Assembly (NCBI RefSeq): GCF_009834565.1
Contig: NZ_CP019428.1
Coordinates: 5,208,001 to 5,272,000, forward strand
Direction of reading: 5' to 3'
Source of the DNA: Pseudomonas sp. R76
GTDB taxonomy: Bacteria; Pseudomonadota; Gammaproteobacteria; Pseudomonadales; Pseudomonadaceae
DNA: 64,000 nucleotides
Under the pieces are notes generated by a model. It ran no database searches. It had not been told where the DNA came from and saw only the letters and a program-made list of their open reading frames with translations. This document shows positions 1 through 8,688 of this stretch, one piece after another. The stretch's first letter is position 1. Each line of letters opens with the position of its first letter. The position numbers were made by a program, and so were the translations under genes.

Positions 1-57
1 ATCGGCTCGGAGGCCTTATTGGGGGACATCCCACCATGCGTCATGCAGAGGTTAACA

Positions 58-843
58 ATGTTGATCATCCCGTCTCCACGATTCAACGAGCAAGATTCAG
101 CGACCCCAATCGCGAATCTGAACACCACGCTTATTGTCGGCGATGTTGCCAGGTTGACGCTCAACTTCCCTGTCGAAAACGGAGACAGGGTCTATTTGAC
201 CCTGAGCAGCTCCATCTTTGGCGGCGAGCATAACCAGAGCTTTCAAATTCCCCAGAACGCCCCCCAAATCGAGCTTCTGATACCTAAATCCATAGTAGAA
301 ATGAGCGCAGGCAACGTCTTGCATTTGCTGCTGAGCATCCAGCGCACTGGACAGCCAAGAACCTCCGCACCGACAGCGAGAGTACTCATCAACAAGCTCC
401 CCATCATCATCGTGCCAACGCCAGGCACCGTTTGGGACTTCAGCAACGGTTTCCAAGGCTGGGTAGCCCAGGGGCCTTATACGGGCGGTCTGCTGCACGT
501 GCTCAATTCGACCGTGCGCCTTGCCCCGACCCACTTCACGGCGACCCGCGCCCACATCATCACCCGCCCCGTGCCGGTGGTTGCAGGGCGCACATACGAT
601 TGCAGCTTTGTCGCCATTGGCAGCGCGGCCACCAGCGATGGTTCAACCCTGTACATGACGATGAACGGCACCCGCATTGGTGCAAATGTACAAAACCTTA
701 CGCTAGGCCAGCCGCAAACCGGGACCGGGACCTTCACTGCCACCACCACAGGCGATGTGCGGCTAGGTATCTTTAATGATGCAGTGCCCAACGGGCTTCA
801 TGGTCTATCCCTGAGCAATATCCGAATGACACCCCGCCCCTGA
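58..843 (+). CDS. hypothetical protein with C-terminal carbohydrate-binding-like domain
   Basis: I do not recognise a named family. From the ATG at 58 (AGAGG six bases upstream) the product is 261 aa. The first ~115 residues look like a beta-rich domain with alternating hydrophobic residues. After a Pro-rich linker, residues ~125-261 begin with WDFSNGFQGW and end in a LSLSNIRM strand, the pattern of jelly-roll carbohydrate-binding-like modules in Pseudomonas surface or secreted proteins. No signal peptide or membrane helix is visible. The reading frame stays open to the window's left edge, so the true start may lie further upstream and the gene could be partial. A bidirectional terminator follows. 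Confidence 0.55.
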   Translation: MLIIPSPRFNEQDSATPIANLNTTLIVGDVARLTLNFPVENGDRVYLTLSSSIFGGEHNQSFQIPQNAPQIELLIPKSIVEMSAGNVLHLLLSIQRTGQPRTSAPTARVLINKLPIIIVPTPGTVWDFSNGFQGWVAQGPYTGGLLHVLNSTVRLAPTHFTATRAHIITRPVPVVAGRTYDCSFVAIGSAATSDGSTLYMTMNGTRIGANVQNLTLGQPQTGTGTFTATTTGDVRLGIFNDAVPNGLHGLSLSNIRMTPRP

Positions 844-881
844 CGTCGGCCGACGCGGCACTGCCAACCGCTTGCGCGCAT

Positions 882-919
882 AAAAAAACGGGAGCCCCTT
901 GTCGGGGCTCCCGTTTTTT
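882..919. terminator. bidirectional Rho-independent terminator
   Basis: A 10-bp perfect stem (889-898 with 904-913, loop TTGTC) is flanked by an A-run on the left and a T-run on the right. It can end transcripts of both the upstream plus-strand gene and cheR on the minus strand. Confidence 0.9.
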
Positions 920-934
920 ATATACAAAAACCGC

Positions 935-1762
935 TCACTTGGCCTGGTAAATGATACCGGGGCTGCACTGCACCATCTGGTAATGATCCGGCAAGCCGTT
1001 CAGCGCCTCGGACGCGCCGAGGAACAAGTAACCTCCGCGTTTGAGCGTACCGTGGATACGCAACAGAATGTCCTTCTTCACTTCAGCCGAGAAGTAGATC
1101 AGCACGTTGCGGCAGAACACCATGTCGAACTTGCCCAGGCTGGCGTAGCTGTCGAGCAGGTTGAACGAGCGGAACTCCACCCGACTCTTGATCGGCGCCT
1201 TGACCGCCCAGCGCCCAGCCCCTTTCGGGTCGAAGTAGCGTTGCAGGCGCTCCTGGGACAAACCACGGCCCAGGGCCAGGCTGTCGTACTCGCCGGTCTT
1301 GCAGTTGGTGAGCATGGTGCCGGACAAGTCAGTGGCAACAATTTGCGCACCCGCCTTCAACTGGCCCATGTTCGTGCGCTCGAACTCGTCGATGGACATC
1401 GAGATCGAGTACGGTTCCTGCCCCGACGAGCACGCCGCCGACCAGATACGCAGGCGCTGGCCCGGGCTGGCCTTGATGGCCTCCGGCAGCACTTTGCTCT
1501 TGAGCACCTCAAAGGGGTAGGTATCGCGAAACCACAAGGTTTCATTGGTGGTCATGGCGTCCACCACCATTTCCTTGAGCCCGCTGCGCGGCTGGCCCTG
1601 GATGCGCTGTACCAACTCACCCAGGGACTTGATGCCCTGCTGCTCCATCAGTTTGTTGAGACGGCTGGATACCAGGTACTGCTTGTTTTCACCGAGCAAT
1701 ATGCCACAGGCTTTTTCCAGGAAGACCCGGAACTGTTCGAAATCCAAATTACCCGTAGACAA
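935..1762 (-). CDS. cheR: chemotaxis protein methyltransferase CheR
   Basis: Cytoplasmic SAM-dependent methyltransferase that methylates glutamates of chemoreceptors for adaptation. The 275-aa length is typical. Residues 1-75 are the alpha-helical N-terminal domain, NETLWFRD lies at 73-80, and the SAM-binding loop SAACSSGQEP is at 108-117 in a Rossmann-type domain; FDMVFCRNVLIYF follows near 210. The start is a TTG at 1762, chosen because GAGG sits eight bases upstream and no ATG fits the conserved N-terminus. It lies 42 bp downstream of cheV and is probably cotranscribed, the usual Pseudomonas cheVR arrangement beside flgA. Confidence 0.95.
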   Translation of the reverse strand: MSTGNLDFEQFRVFLEKACGILLGENKQYLVSSRLNKLMEQQGIKSLGELVQRIQGQPRSGLKEMVVDAMTTNETLWFRDTYPFEVLKSKVLPEAIKASPGQRLRIWSAACSSGQEPYSISMSIDEFERTNMGQLKAGAQIVATDLSGTMLTNCKTGEYDSLALGRGLSQERLQRYFDPKGAGRWAVKAPIKSRVEFRSFNLLDSYASLGKFDMVFCRNVLIYFSAEVKKDILLRIHGTLKRGGYLFLGASEALNGLPDHYQMVQCSPGIIYQAK

Positions 1763-1805
1763 TGATACCGCCTCTTAAATCGTGTGACCGCCAGGGGAAC
1801 TCCCC

Positions 1806-2738
1806 TTAGCCGTGATCTGCTGCCTTGATCCGGTCGACTACCCGGGATGCCAGGTCATCAGGGCGGAACTTGGCCAAAAAGTCATCGGCACCGACCTTCT
1901 TGACCATCGCCTGATTGAATACACCCGACAACGAAGTATGCAGGATGATATGTAATTTTTGCATGCGTGGATCGTTGCGTATCTCGGCCGTGAGGGTGTA
2001 ACCGTCCATTTCCGGCATTTCAATGTCGGAGATCATCATCAAGAATTCTTCTTCAGGCTTCTTGCCTTCATCTACCAGTTTGCGCAAGTAATCCAGGGCC
2101 TGGCGCCCGTCGTTGAGGGCTACCACTTCCACGCCGACAGTTTGCAGGCAGCGGCTCACCTGCTTACGCGCCACCGAGGAATCGTCCACGGTCAGCACGC
2201 GCAGAGAAATCGCCTTGTGCGCCGTCTCGGCGTCCACCACACCCACCGAGATCGATTCGGAGGTAGGCGCCACTTCGGCGAGGATTTTCTCCACGTCGAT
2301 GATTTCAACCAATTGGTTATCGACCCGCGTCACCGCCGTGAGGTAGTGATCGCGCCCGGTGCCCTTGGGCGGCGGATGGATCTCTTCCCAGTTCATGTTG
2401 ACGATGCGCTCCACCGAGCGCACCAGGAAACCCTGGGTCTTGGTGTTGTACTCGGTGATGATCACGAACGGGCTCTGGCGGTCCTGCAAACCGGCGGAAC
2501 CGGTGGCCATGGCCAGGTCAAGAATCGGGATGGTCGCGCCACGGATATTGGCCACGCCACAGACCACGGGGCTGGATTTGGGCATTATGGTCAGCTTGGG
2601 GCACTGCAACACTTCCCGCACCTTAAACACATTGATGCCATATAGCTGCTTGCCATCCAGGCGAAAAAGCAACAGCTCCAGGCGATTCTGCCCCACCAGC
2701 TGTGTACGCTGGTTTACTGAATCCATTACTCCTGCCAT
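1806..2738 (-). CDS. cheV: chemotaxis coupling/response regulator protein CheV
   Basis: CheV couples receptors to the kinase CheA and is itself phosphorylated. The 310-aa protein has a CheW-like domain (about 15-160) followed by a receiver domain (about 178-305). Receiver residues are intact: acid pocket D185/D186, phospho-acceptor D238 in SDIEMPEMDG, T268 and K290. Start ATG 2738 has AGGAG seven bases upstream; a second ATG at 2726 has a poorly placed site. It is divergent from flgA across an 82-bp gap and precedes cheR. Confidence 0.95.
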   Translation of the reverse strand: MAGVMDSVNQRTQLVGQNRLELLLFRLDGKQLYGINVFKVREVLQCPKLTIMPKSSPVVCGVANIRGATIPILDLAMATGSAGLQDRQSPFVIITEYNTKTQGFLVRSVERIVNMNWEEIHPPPKGTGRDHYLTAVTRVDNQLVEIIDVEKILAEVAPTSESISVGVVDAETAHKAISLRVLTVDDSSVARKQVSRCLQTVGVEVVALNDGRQALDYLRKLVDEGKKPEEEFLMMISDIEMPEMDGYTLTAEIRNDPRMQKLHIILHTSLSGVFNQAMVKKVGADDFLAKFRPDDLASRVVDRIKAADHG

Positions 2739-2792
2739 GCCCTGACTCCTACGCTAAAACCTTTGGGAGTGCGACGCGCACCCAACACTAAA

Positions 2793-2808
2793 CGGCACGA
2801 GCTTTGCT
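2793..2808 (+). promoter_or_regulatory. candidate sigma54 (-24/-12) promoter for flgA
   Basis: GGCACG-N4-TTGCT matches the RpoN consensus with GG at 2794-2795 and GC at 2806-2807, ten bases apart. The predicted transcription start is near 2819, only about two bases before the flgA start codon. Many early flagellar genes of Pseudomonas are FleQ/RpoN dependent, which supports the call; the lack of a leader is odd. Confidence 0.6.
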
Positions 2809-2820
2809 ATTTATTAGTTT

Positions 2821-3585
2821 ATGGATATCAAAACGACAGTTTCCCGACGCCCCAACCTCCAACGTTACTGCAGATTGCTCTGCGTCACGCTGGCTTTGTT
2901 TGCCGTGGGCTCAGGCACCACGGCCCGTGCAGAGAATGCCACCTTGCCTGATCTCCTTATCGGCGTCACTCAAGGCTTTCTTGAGTTCACTGTAGAAGAT
3001 TATCTGGCAACCACGCAGACGCCTGGGCGTTATGAAATACAGGTCAGCCAACTGGACCCACGCCTGCGCATGCCAATGTGCGACAAGGAATTGACAGCCA
3101 CGCTGGAAAGCCCGGCCCAGCCCATCGGCCGTGTGACGGTTAAAGTGCGCTGCGAAGGCGCTTCGCCCTGGACTGTGTTCGTACCGGCGCAGGTCAAGCT
3201 GTTCCGCGATGTGGTCGTGGTGACGCGGCCGCTGAAGCGCACCGGCATTATCGGGTTCGACGACGTGGCCATGCGTGAACGGGATATCAGCCTGATCAAT
3301 CAGGGCTACCTCACCTCGCTCGACCAGGCAGTTGGGCAAAAACTTACCCGACCAATGGTCACTGACCAAGTCATCACGCTGGTCCATCTTGAGCAGGCCG
3401 AGGTGATTCGCAAAGGCGATCAGGTGGTCATTTCCGCCAGCAGTGGCGGGCTGACGGTAAAGATGCCGGGTGAAGCGCTGTCCAATGGCGGCATGAGCGA
3501 ACAGATCAGGGTCAAAAACCTCAACTCCAACCGTGTGATCAAGGCGCAAGTGACGGCCCCCGGGCAAGTTGAGGTTGCTTTATAG
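2821..3585 (+). CDS. flgA: flagellar basal body P-ring assembly chaperone FlgA
   Basis: Periplasmic chaperone for polymerisation of the FlgI P-ring around the rod. The 254-aa precursor has a Sec signal peptide: basic N-region (R9, R10, R15, R18), hydrophobic core 19-30, and an ARA cleavage site after residue 37. A SAF/FlgA domain follows with conserved cysteines in PMCDKELT and VKVRCEG. It heads the flgA-flgM-flgN-flgZ gene order. The ATG is placed almost at the predicted sigma54 transcription start, so either the mRNA is nearly leaderless or another promoter is used. No good ribosome binding site is seen. Confidence 0.93.
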   Translation: MDIKTTVSRRPNLQRYCRLLCVTLALFAVGSGTTARAENATLPDLLIGVTQGFLEFTVEDYLATTQTPGRYEIQVSQLDPRLRMPMCDKELTATLESPAQPIGRVTVKVRCEGASPWTVFVPAQVKLFRDVVVVTRPLKRTGIIGFDDVAMRERDISLINQGYLTSLDQAVGQKLTRPMVTDQVITLVHLEQAEVIRKGDQVVISASSGGLTVKMPGEALSNGGMSEQIRVKNLNSNRVIKAQVTAPGQVEVAL

Positions 3586-3662
3586 TTCACTGGCATAGGA
3601 CGCCTGCTTTTCCTACACTGTGCGCACGATGTGTGCACGTGCAGGTTTTTGTCAATCGAGCC

Positions 3663-3689
3663 TAAAGTTTGTCCGGGTATGGCCGAAAA
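3663..3689 (+). promoter_or_regulatory. sigma28 (FliA) promoter of flgM
   Basis: TAAAGTTT at 3663-3670, an 11-base spacer, then GCCGAAAA at 3682-3689. This is one base from the sigma28 consensus TAAAGTTT-N11-GCCGATAA, and it sits just upstream of flgM, the gene for the sigma28 inhibitor, as expected for feedback control. Confidence 0.9.
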
Positions 3690-3726
3690 CATGGCAAGCG
3701 TCCAAATACCCAGAGGTTTTTTTAAC

Positions 3727-4053
3727 ATGGTCATTGATTTCAGTCGTTTAAATAACACCCCGGCGTTGCCCGGCAACACGCGTACCAGCGGTGCCAAGGA
3801 CAGCGTAGAAGCCAAGGCCCAACCAGCCCCTGCCGCCAAAGCAGAACAGGCCGGCGCCAGCCAAAGCGGGGAATCCGTACACCTGAGCAATGAGGCTCAA
3901 CAGTTGCAGAAGGTCACTGACTCGCTGCGCGACCAACCGGTTGTCAATAAAGCCCGCGTGGCCGAGTTGAAACAGGCTATCGCCGATGGCAGCTATAAAG
4001 TCGACAGCAACCGTGTAGCCAGCAAGCTGCTTAACTTCGAAGCCGAGCGCTAG
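3727..4053 (+). CDS. flgM: anti-sigma28 factor FlgM
   Basis: Binds and inhibits FliA until the hook-basal body is finished, when FlgM is exported. The 108-aa length is usual. The N-terminal half is Ala/Pro/Ser-rich and likely disordered, while residues ~52-108 ([13 protein letters not shown] onward, ending ASKLLNFE) form the conserved sigma-binding region. Start ATG 3727 ([10 protein letters not shown]) is chosen over upstream in-frame codons because it follows both the sigma28 promoter and an AGAGG at 3712-3716. flgN follows 48 bp later. Confidence 0.95.
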   Translation: MVIDFSRLNNTPALPGNTRTSGAKDSVEAKAQPAPAAKAEQAGASQSGESVHLSNEAQQLQKVTDSLRDQPVVNKARVAELKQAIADGSYKVDSNRVASKLLNFEAER

Positions 4054-4101
4054 GCAAAGGCCTGCGCAGGGCTTTTGGACGCTTAAAACCCAAGGCCAGC
4101 C

Positions 4102-4572
4102 ATGCACCACGACGAACATTTGCTTCAACTGATCATTGATGATCTGGCGCCGACGCAACATTTGCTCGAGCTGCTCAAAGAGGAGTCCCTGGCCCTGTAC
4201 GGTCGGGACATGCGTTTGCTGGAAGAAATCCTGGCGCGCAAGCAGTCGCTGATCGTGCTGCTGGAGCAGCATGGCAAGAAGCGCAGCGAAATTCTCATCA
4301 GCCTGGGCCTCCCGGCTGATCACGACGGCCTCGCACAACTGGCCAGCCACTCCTCGGTTGGCGATCAGTTGCTGGCGCAGAGCACCGCACTCAATCAATT
4401 GCTCGCCCAGTGCCAGGAAGCCAACCTGCTCAACGGTCAGTCGATCCAGCTGCAGCAAGCTACGACCGCCAACCAGTTGCGCATACTTCACGGCGGTGAG
4501 CCTCCGGCCCTGTACAACGCCCAAGGCTCCACCTCACGCCTGGTCAAGCCAAGCACCCGCAGCCAAGCCTGA
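4102..4572 (+). CDS. flgN: flagellar export chaperone FlgN
   Basis: Cytoplasmic chaperone for hook-filament junction proteins FlgK and FlgL. The 156-aa protein is almost wholly helical with Leu heptads (LLQLIIDDL, LLELLKEES, LLEEILARKQ), typical of FlgN. The C-terminal ~25 residues are likely disordered. It lies between flgM and flgZ as in other Pseudomonas. Likely transcribed with flgM from the sigma28 promoter. Confidence 0.92.
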   Translation: MHHDEHLLQLIIDDLAPTQHLLELLKEESLALYGRDMRLLEEILARKQSLIVLLEQHGKKRSEILISLGLPADHDGLAQLASHSSVGDQLLAQSTALNQLLAQCQEANLLNGQSIQLQQATTANQLRILHGGEPPALYNAQGSTSRLVKPSTRSQA

Positions 4573-4668
4573 CGCCGGTTTACCGCGCGCCCTATCCAAG
4601 GCGCGCTACATACTGGCAAAATGCCGGTTCTTGCGTGTAGTCGTATTTTGTCTGGAGATGGAAGAAAC

Positions 4669-5418
4669 GTGTTCAACGCCCTTAATGCGGAAGATGCCCC
4701 GCAGCCACCCAAGGTGCTCACCACGCCTCTGGAAATCGCCGGCACGTTACGGATGCTGCAAGAAAGCCATGATCCGTTGATCATCACTTTCCATGAACGC
4801 AGCCAACGCTTCCAAAGCTACCTGGTGGACGTTGACCGGGACAGCAAGACGCTGGCCCTGGACGAAATGATCCCGCGTGACGGTGAACGCTATCTAGAGA
4901 ATGGCGAGCCCTTTCGCATCGAAGGCTTTCATGATGGCGTGCGAGTCGCCTGGGAAAGCAACGGCACGCTGACCATCAGCGAAAAAGGCGGCCACCGCAT
5001 CTACACCGGCAGCATGCCCGACGAGGTGGTCTACCATCAGCGTCGCAATGCATTCCGCGCCGCGCTGAAGCTGGCGCAATTGGTCAGCATCGAACTGGGC
5101 GGCGAGAAGCTCAAGGCACCGATCAGCGGCAAGCTGCTGGATATCTCCGCCACTGGCTGCAAATTGCGCTTTGAAGGCGATATCTCCGAGCGCCTGCAAC
5201 TGGGCCAGGTTTACGATCGCTTTATTGCCGCCCTGCCCTTCGGCAGCATGACCACTTCTGTCGAACTGCGTTACCTGCATTTCGAAGACAAGATCAACAC
5301 CACCTTCGCCGGCGTGCGTTTCCACAATATGAGCGGCTTGGTGCAGCGCCAGGTGGAACGCTTTGTGTACCAACTGCAACGTGAAGCGCGGCGCTTTGAC
5401 AAGGATGACGATTTTTAA
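4669..5418 (+). CDS. flgZ: c-di-GMP-binding flagellar brake protein FlgZ (YcgR family)
   Basis: Links c-di-GMP to motor output and swarming/swimming control. The 249-aa protein has a YcgR-type N-terminal domain (about 1-115) and a PilZ domain (about 122-240). Both ligand motifs are present: RxxxR at R126-R130 in RRNAFR and DISATG at 158-163 (D/NxSxxG). The GTG start at 4669 is chosen because GGAG lies at 4654-4657 and the N-terminus MFNALNAED begins there. The upstream ATG at 4621 has no site. A bidirectional terminator follows. Confidence 0.93.
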   Translation: MFNALNAEDAPQPPKVLTTPLEIAGTLRMLQESHDPLIITFHERSQRFQSYLVDVDRDSKTLALDEMIPRDGERYLENGEPFRIEGFHDGVRVAWESNGTLTISEKGGHRIYTGSMPDEVVYHQRRNAFRAALKLAQLVSIELGGEKLKAPISGKLLDISATGCKLRFEGDISERLQLGQVYDRFIAALPFGSMTTSVELRYLHFEDKINTTFAGVRFHNMSGLVQRQVERFVYQLQREARRFDKDDDF

Positions 5419-5435
5419 GGGTTAAAGGCCGCGGT

Positions 5436-5475
5436 AAAAAAAACGGGCAGCTCCTGATGGGAGCTGCCCGTTTTT
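5436..5475. terminator. bidirectional terminator between flgZ and the MFS gene
   Basis: An 11-bp perfect GC-rich stem (5444-5454 with 5460-5470) has an A-run to the left and T-run to the right, and lies between convergent genes. Confidence 0.92.
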
Positions 5476-5479
5476 GCTT

Positions 5480-6865
5480 TCAGGGGCGCGCCCTGCTCAG
5501 GTCATGAGGGTGTTCGTCCGGGCCCAGAGGCTCGGGCGGCCCTTCAAAAGCCGGCTCATCCGTTGGTTGCTGCGGATCCGTCTCAGGCTCCGGGTCCGGA
5601 ACAACGGTCTGCATTTGCTCCTGTACCACCGCCTCATCCACGCGCGGGTCGAGGCACGCCACCAGCGGCGAGCTGGACATGCTGTCGGGCATCGCCACGT
5701 GGTGCAGCGGTGCGTCGTCCACTTGATGCAAGTTGGTCACCGCCTTCGGCCGGATACGCCACACCAGGATCAACGCACACAGGCTGAAAAATGCATACAG
5801 CATGTGGCTGCCAAACAGCTTCATCGCCACACCGGCCAACAACGGCCCGACACTCGCACCAATGCCGTAGGTCACCAGCAGCATGGCCGTCAGCGACACA
5901 CGGCGATCACCTTCCACATGGTCGTTGGAAAATGCCACCGCCAACGGGTACAGGCAGAACTGCACCAACGAACACAAAAACCCCGCCACAAACAGCACTT
6001 CCAACGGCACCCGCGTCATGATCGCCAGCGGCAACGCAGCCACTGCCAGGCACAGGGCGAAGCAACGGATCAGCAAGGCCCGGTCATAACGATCCGACAA
6101 CCAGCCCAACGGCCACTGCACCAGCAGCCCGGCAAAAATGCAGGAGCCCATGAATAGACCGACCTGCTCGGTCGTCAGGCCTTGTTGCGAGGCATAAAGC
6201 GGCGCCAAACCATAGAACGAACCGACGATCACGCCGGCACCCAATACGGTGCTTAACGACTGCGGCACGCGCTTGATAAAGAATCGCGGCTCCATCGGCG
6301 CAGGATGCAGGGGCGCTGGGTGAATGCGTCGGGTCATGGCCACCGGCACCAGGCACAGGGCAAAGCACAGCGCGACCAGCATCAGCAATTCAAGGCCGAG
6401 CTCGGGGTGCATCACCAGGATCAGTTGACCCAGCACCAGGCCCAGATAGGACGCGATCATATAGCCGCTGAACACGACGCCACGTTGCTTGGCATCCGCC
6501 TGCTCATTGAGCCAACTTTCGATGACCATGTATTGGCACATCATCCCCAGGCCCACGATCATCCGCAGCACGATCCAGGCCGGCAGCCAGTTGACCAGGC
6601 CATGCCCCAACACCGCCGCACCGACAATCCCGGCACAGGTGGCGTACGCACGAATATGCCCGACCCGGGCGATCAGGCGGTGCCCGATCTTGCCGCCCAA
6701 CACCAGGCCGAAGTAGTTGGCCGCCATCAGCGCACCCACCCACAGGCTGTCGACGTGGTCAGCCGCCAAGCGCAGGGCGAGGTAAGTACTGAGCAGGCCG
6801 GAGCCGATCAGCATCATCAAGGAGGCGAAATAAAGGGCTCGAAAAGATTTCCAGATCTGGCGCAT
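5480..6865 (-). CDS. MFS transporter, YcaD-like
   Basis: Inner-membrane major facilitator transporter; substrate unknown. From ATG 6865 (MRQIWKSFRALYF) it is 461 aa with about 12 hydrophobic helices in two halves. A signature between helices 2 and 3 is visible (GGKIGHRLIARVGH) and its second-half equivalent is GWLSDRYDRA. The last ~65 residues form an acidic, Pro-rich cytoplasmic tail (PEPETDPQQPTDEP). The frame is open for 113 codons upstream of 6865, but that stretch is not transporter-like; AAGGAG is 15 bases before 6865, so the start is not certain. It is convergent with flgZ. Confidence 0.85.
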   Translation of the reverse strand: MRQIWKSFRALYFASLMMLIGSGLLSTYLALRLAADHVDSLWVGALMAANYFGLVLGGKIGHRLIARVGHIRAYATCAGIVGAAVLGHGLVNWLPAWIVLRMIVGLGMMCQYMVIESWLNEQADAKQRGVVFSGYMIASYLGLVLGQLILVMHPELGLELLMLVALCFALCLVPVAMTRRIHPAPLHPAPMEPRFFIKRVPQSLSTVLGAGVIVGSFYGLAPLYASQQGLTTEQVGLFMGSCIFAGLLVQWPLGWLSDRYDRALLIRCFALCLAVAALPLAIMTRVPLEVLFVAGFLCSLVQFCLYPLAVAFSNDHVEGDRRVSLTAMLLVTYGIGASVGPLLAGVAMKLFGSHMLYAFFSLCALILVWRIRPKAVTNLHQVDDAPLHHVAMPDSMSSSPLVACLDPRVDEAVVQEQMQTVVPDPEPETDPQQPTDEPAFEGPPEPLGPDEHPHDLSRARP

Positions 6866-7092
6866 CGGCGTTCCGAGCGGCTCCTTGCAGTAAGAGACAG
6901 GGCTATCGGCATGATAGTCCGGGGTTGCCGGGTCCGGACAGGCGATATGCGCTGTGCCGGGGAATATTTTGCTTAATAGCTCAGACGTTGCATGGCCGCG
7001 TGCGAGGTACACAGGTTGCGATAAATACATCGCGCCCCTGCTGTGAACCCCGATCACCGGCAAGGTTCGACCGGTGTTTGACGAGCACCCAC

Positions 7093-7125
7093 AAAAAAGC
7101 CCCGCCAGATGAATCTGTACGGGGC
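7093..7125 (-). terminator. minus-strand terminator, probably of the tRNA-Arg before integration
   Basis: GCCCCG (7099-7104) pairs with CGGGGC (7120-7125), with an inner CAGA/TCTG stem. The A-run at 7093-7098 is a U-run on minus-strand RNA. It sits just outside attL, where the 3' flank of tRNA-Arg(CCT) would be in the uninterrupted chromosome. Confidence 0.7.
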
Positions 7126-7143
7126 ATTCTTGGAGTTTGAATC

Positions 7144-7188
7144 TGGTGTCCCAGGGCCGGTTCGAACGGCCAACCTTCCCCTTAGGAG
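7144..7188. repeat. attL: 45-bp core duplicate of tRNA-Arg(CCT) 3' end
   Basis: Identical over 45 bp to 24667-24711. It begins exactly at the CCA end (TGG on the plus strand) and runs through the T-arm into the anticodon loop, then diverges. Only the 3' part of the tRNA is here, so this is the recombination scar and not a tRNA gene. Confidence 0.95.
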
Positions 7189-7299
7189 TTTGAAGGTCCA
7201 TCAATATACCAATCTTAATAGACCCTCACAAACCTATACAGAATAGGCCTTTCAGACGATACTTCGATTTACCGGCTAGCACGATTATTCATGTATTTT

Positions 7300-7330
7300 G
7301 ATAGCCCGTGCTAGCCGGGCGATAGCCCGT
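7300..7330. promoter_or_regulatory. candidate integrase arm-type sites, left end
   Basis: GATAGCCCGT occurs at 7300-7309 and again at 7321-7330, 21 bp apart, with GCTAGCC between them. The block GCTAGCCSGGCGATAGCCC recurs near attR at 24601. Location between attL and int fits integrase arm binding and autoregulation. Function is inferred from position and repetition. Confidence 0.5.
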
Positions 7331-7356
7331 ATCTGTCAGACCAGGCGCTATGATTA

Positions 7357-8688
7357 ATGGAACGATTCAAACTCACAAAAACTGCTTTAGCAGCGTTACA
7401 ACCTCCTGAAGCAGGCAAACGACTGACCGTATACGACACACAAATTCCCAAACTGGCGGTGCGGGTCACCAGCACTGGCGCCAAATCTTTTTATGTTGTG
7501 AAACGTTCCGGAACATCCATGGCGTGGGTAAAGCTCGGAAGCTTCCCCGATATGACCGTCGAGCAAGCACGAACTGAGGCCGCCGTGATCCTTGGAGAGT
7601 TCGCTGCCGGTGCCGACCCGGCCAAAGCCAGGCGAGCTGTGCGTGGCGAACTCACATTCGAGGAAGCGTTTGAGAGGTTCCTGGCTGAAAAAAAGAAAAG
7701 GGACGGCACACCGCTGAGCGACAAGACAAAACGCAATTATCGTGACGTGCTGCGGATCTATCTGCTTCCGCTAAAAAATCGCAAATTGAGTGGAGTAACC
7801 AGAGCAGATGTTAAGGCGATCCATAGCAAAGCAAGCAAAACAAGCCATGCTCAGGCTGATCGTGCAGCCATCGTCATTTCCTCGGTATATAACTTCGCAG
7901 CGGACGTAGAGCTGTTCAGTGGCGTCAATCCAGCAAGCCGCATCCAAAAGAACCCCGCGCCGTCGCGAGATAGATTCGCCCAAGCGGATGAACTGCCCCA
8001 GCTTTTCGCCGCCATTAATGAATCAACCCTGTGCGATTTCTTCCTGTTAGCGCTGTTGACCGGGGCTCGTCGCTCGAATGTTCAAGCCATGATGTGGCGG
8101 GATCTGCAATTGGATGAGGGAGTTTGGCGTCTGCCAATGACCAAGAACGGCACCCCACAGAATGTGACGTTATCGCCGGAAGCAACCGTAATACTTCGTA
8201 TGCGGGAAAAACAGAAAAATCAATCGCCTTTCGTTTTTCCGAGTACAGGGAAGACTGGCCATCTGGTTGAGCCCAAAAAAGCCTGGACGACTGTATTGAA
8301 ACGTGCGAGCGTACGCCGCCTTCTTGATGAACTGCAAACCATGGGGAAACTCACCATGGAAGAACGGCAAGTCGCCGAACAGTTGGTCGCCGAAGCGCCA
8401 GCCAGGGCGGAAAAGCGCTACCGCGCGTCAGCCGATGTCGCAGGTATCCACCCTGCGGTCTATGACATGACCGATCTGCGAATTCATGATCTGCGGCGCA
8501 CCCTAGGCAGTTGGCAAGCCAAAACGGGCGCCTCGCTGACGATCATCGGTAAAAGCTTGAACCATAAAACACAGCAGGCAACTGCAATCTATGCGCGCCT
8601 GGACTTGGATCCCGTGCGACAGTCGATAAATACCGCAACCCTGGCCATACTCGCCGCTGCAGGCGTAAAGGAGAAAGTCTGTGAGTAA
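7357..8688 (+). CDS. int: tyrosine-type site-specific integrase (P4-type)
   Basis: Catalyses integration and excision at the tRNA-Arg attachment site 170 bp away. The 443-aa protein has the DUF4102 arm-binding domain (about 5-95), a core-binding SAM-like domain (about 100-190) and a catalytic domain (about 205-425). Catalytic residues are visible: R238 in LTGARRSN, H377-x-x-R380 in IHDLRRT, H403 and nucleophile Y412 in AIYARLD. An insertion around 315-365 separates the first Arg from the HxxR box. The next gene overlaps its last 8 bp. No strong ribosome binding site precedes ATG 7357. Confidence 0.95.
   Translation: MERFKLTKTALAALQPPEAGKRLTVYDTQIPKLAVRVTSTGAKSFYVVKRSGTSMAWVKLGSFPDMTVEQARTEAAVILGEFAAGADPAKARRAVRGELTFEEAFERFLAEKKKRDGTPLSDKTKRNYRDVLRIYLLPLKNRKLSGVTRADVKAIHSKASKTSHAQADRAAIVISSVYNFAADVELFSGVNPASRIQKNPAPSRDRFAQADELPQLFAAINESTLCDFFLLALLTGARRSNVQAMMWRDLQLDEGVWRLPMTKNGTPQNVTLSPEATVILRMREKQKNQSPFVFPSTGKTGHLVEPKKAWTTVLKRASVRRLLDELQTMGKLTMEERQVAEQLVAEAPARAEKRYRASADVAGIHPAVYDMTDLRIHDLRRTLGSWQAKTGASLTIIGKSLNHKTQQATAIYARLDLDPVRQSINTATLAILAAAGVKEKVCE

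Noticed and set aside
7144..7188. Second tRNA-Arg copy
   Set aside because: Only the 3' 45 bp are present; acceptor 5' half, D-arm and most of the anticodon arm are missing.
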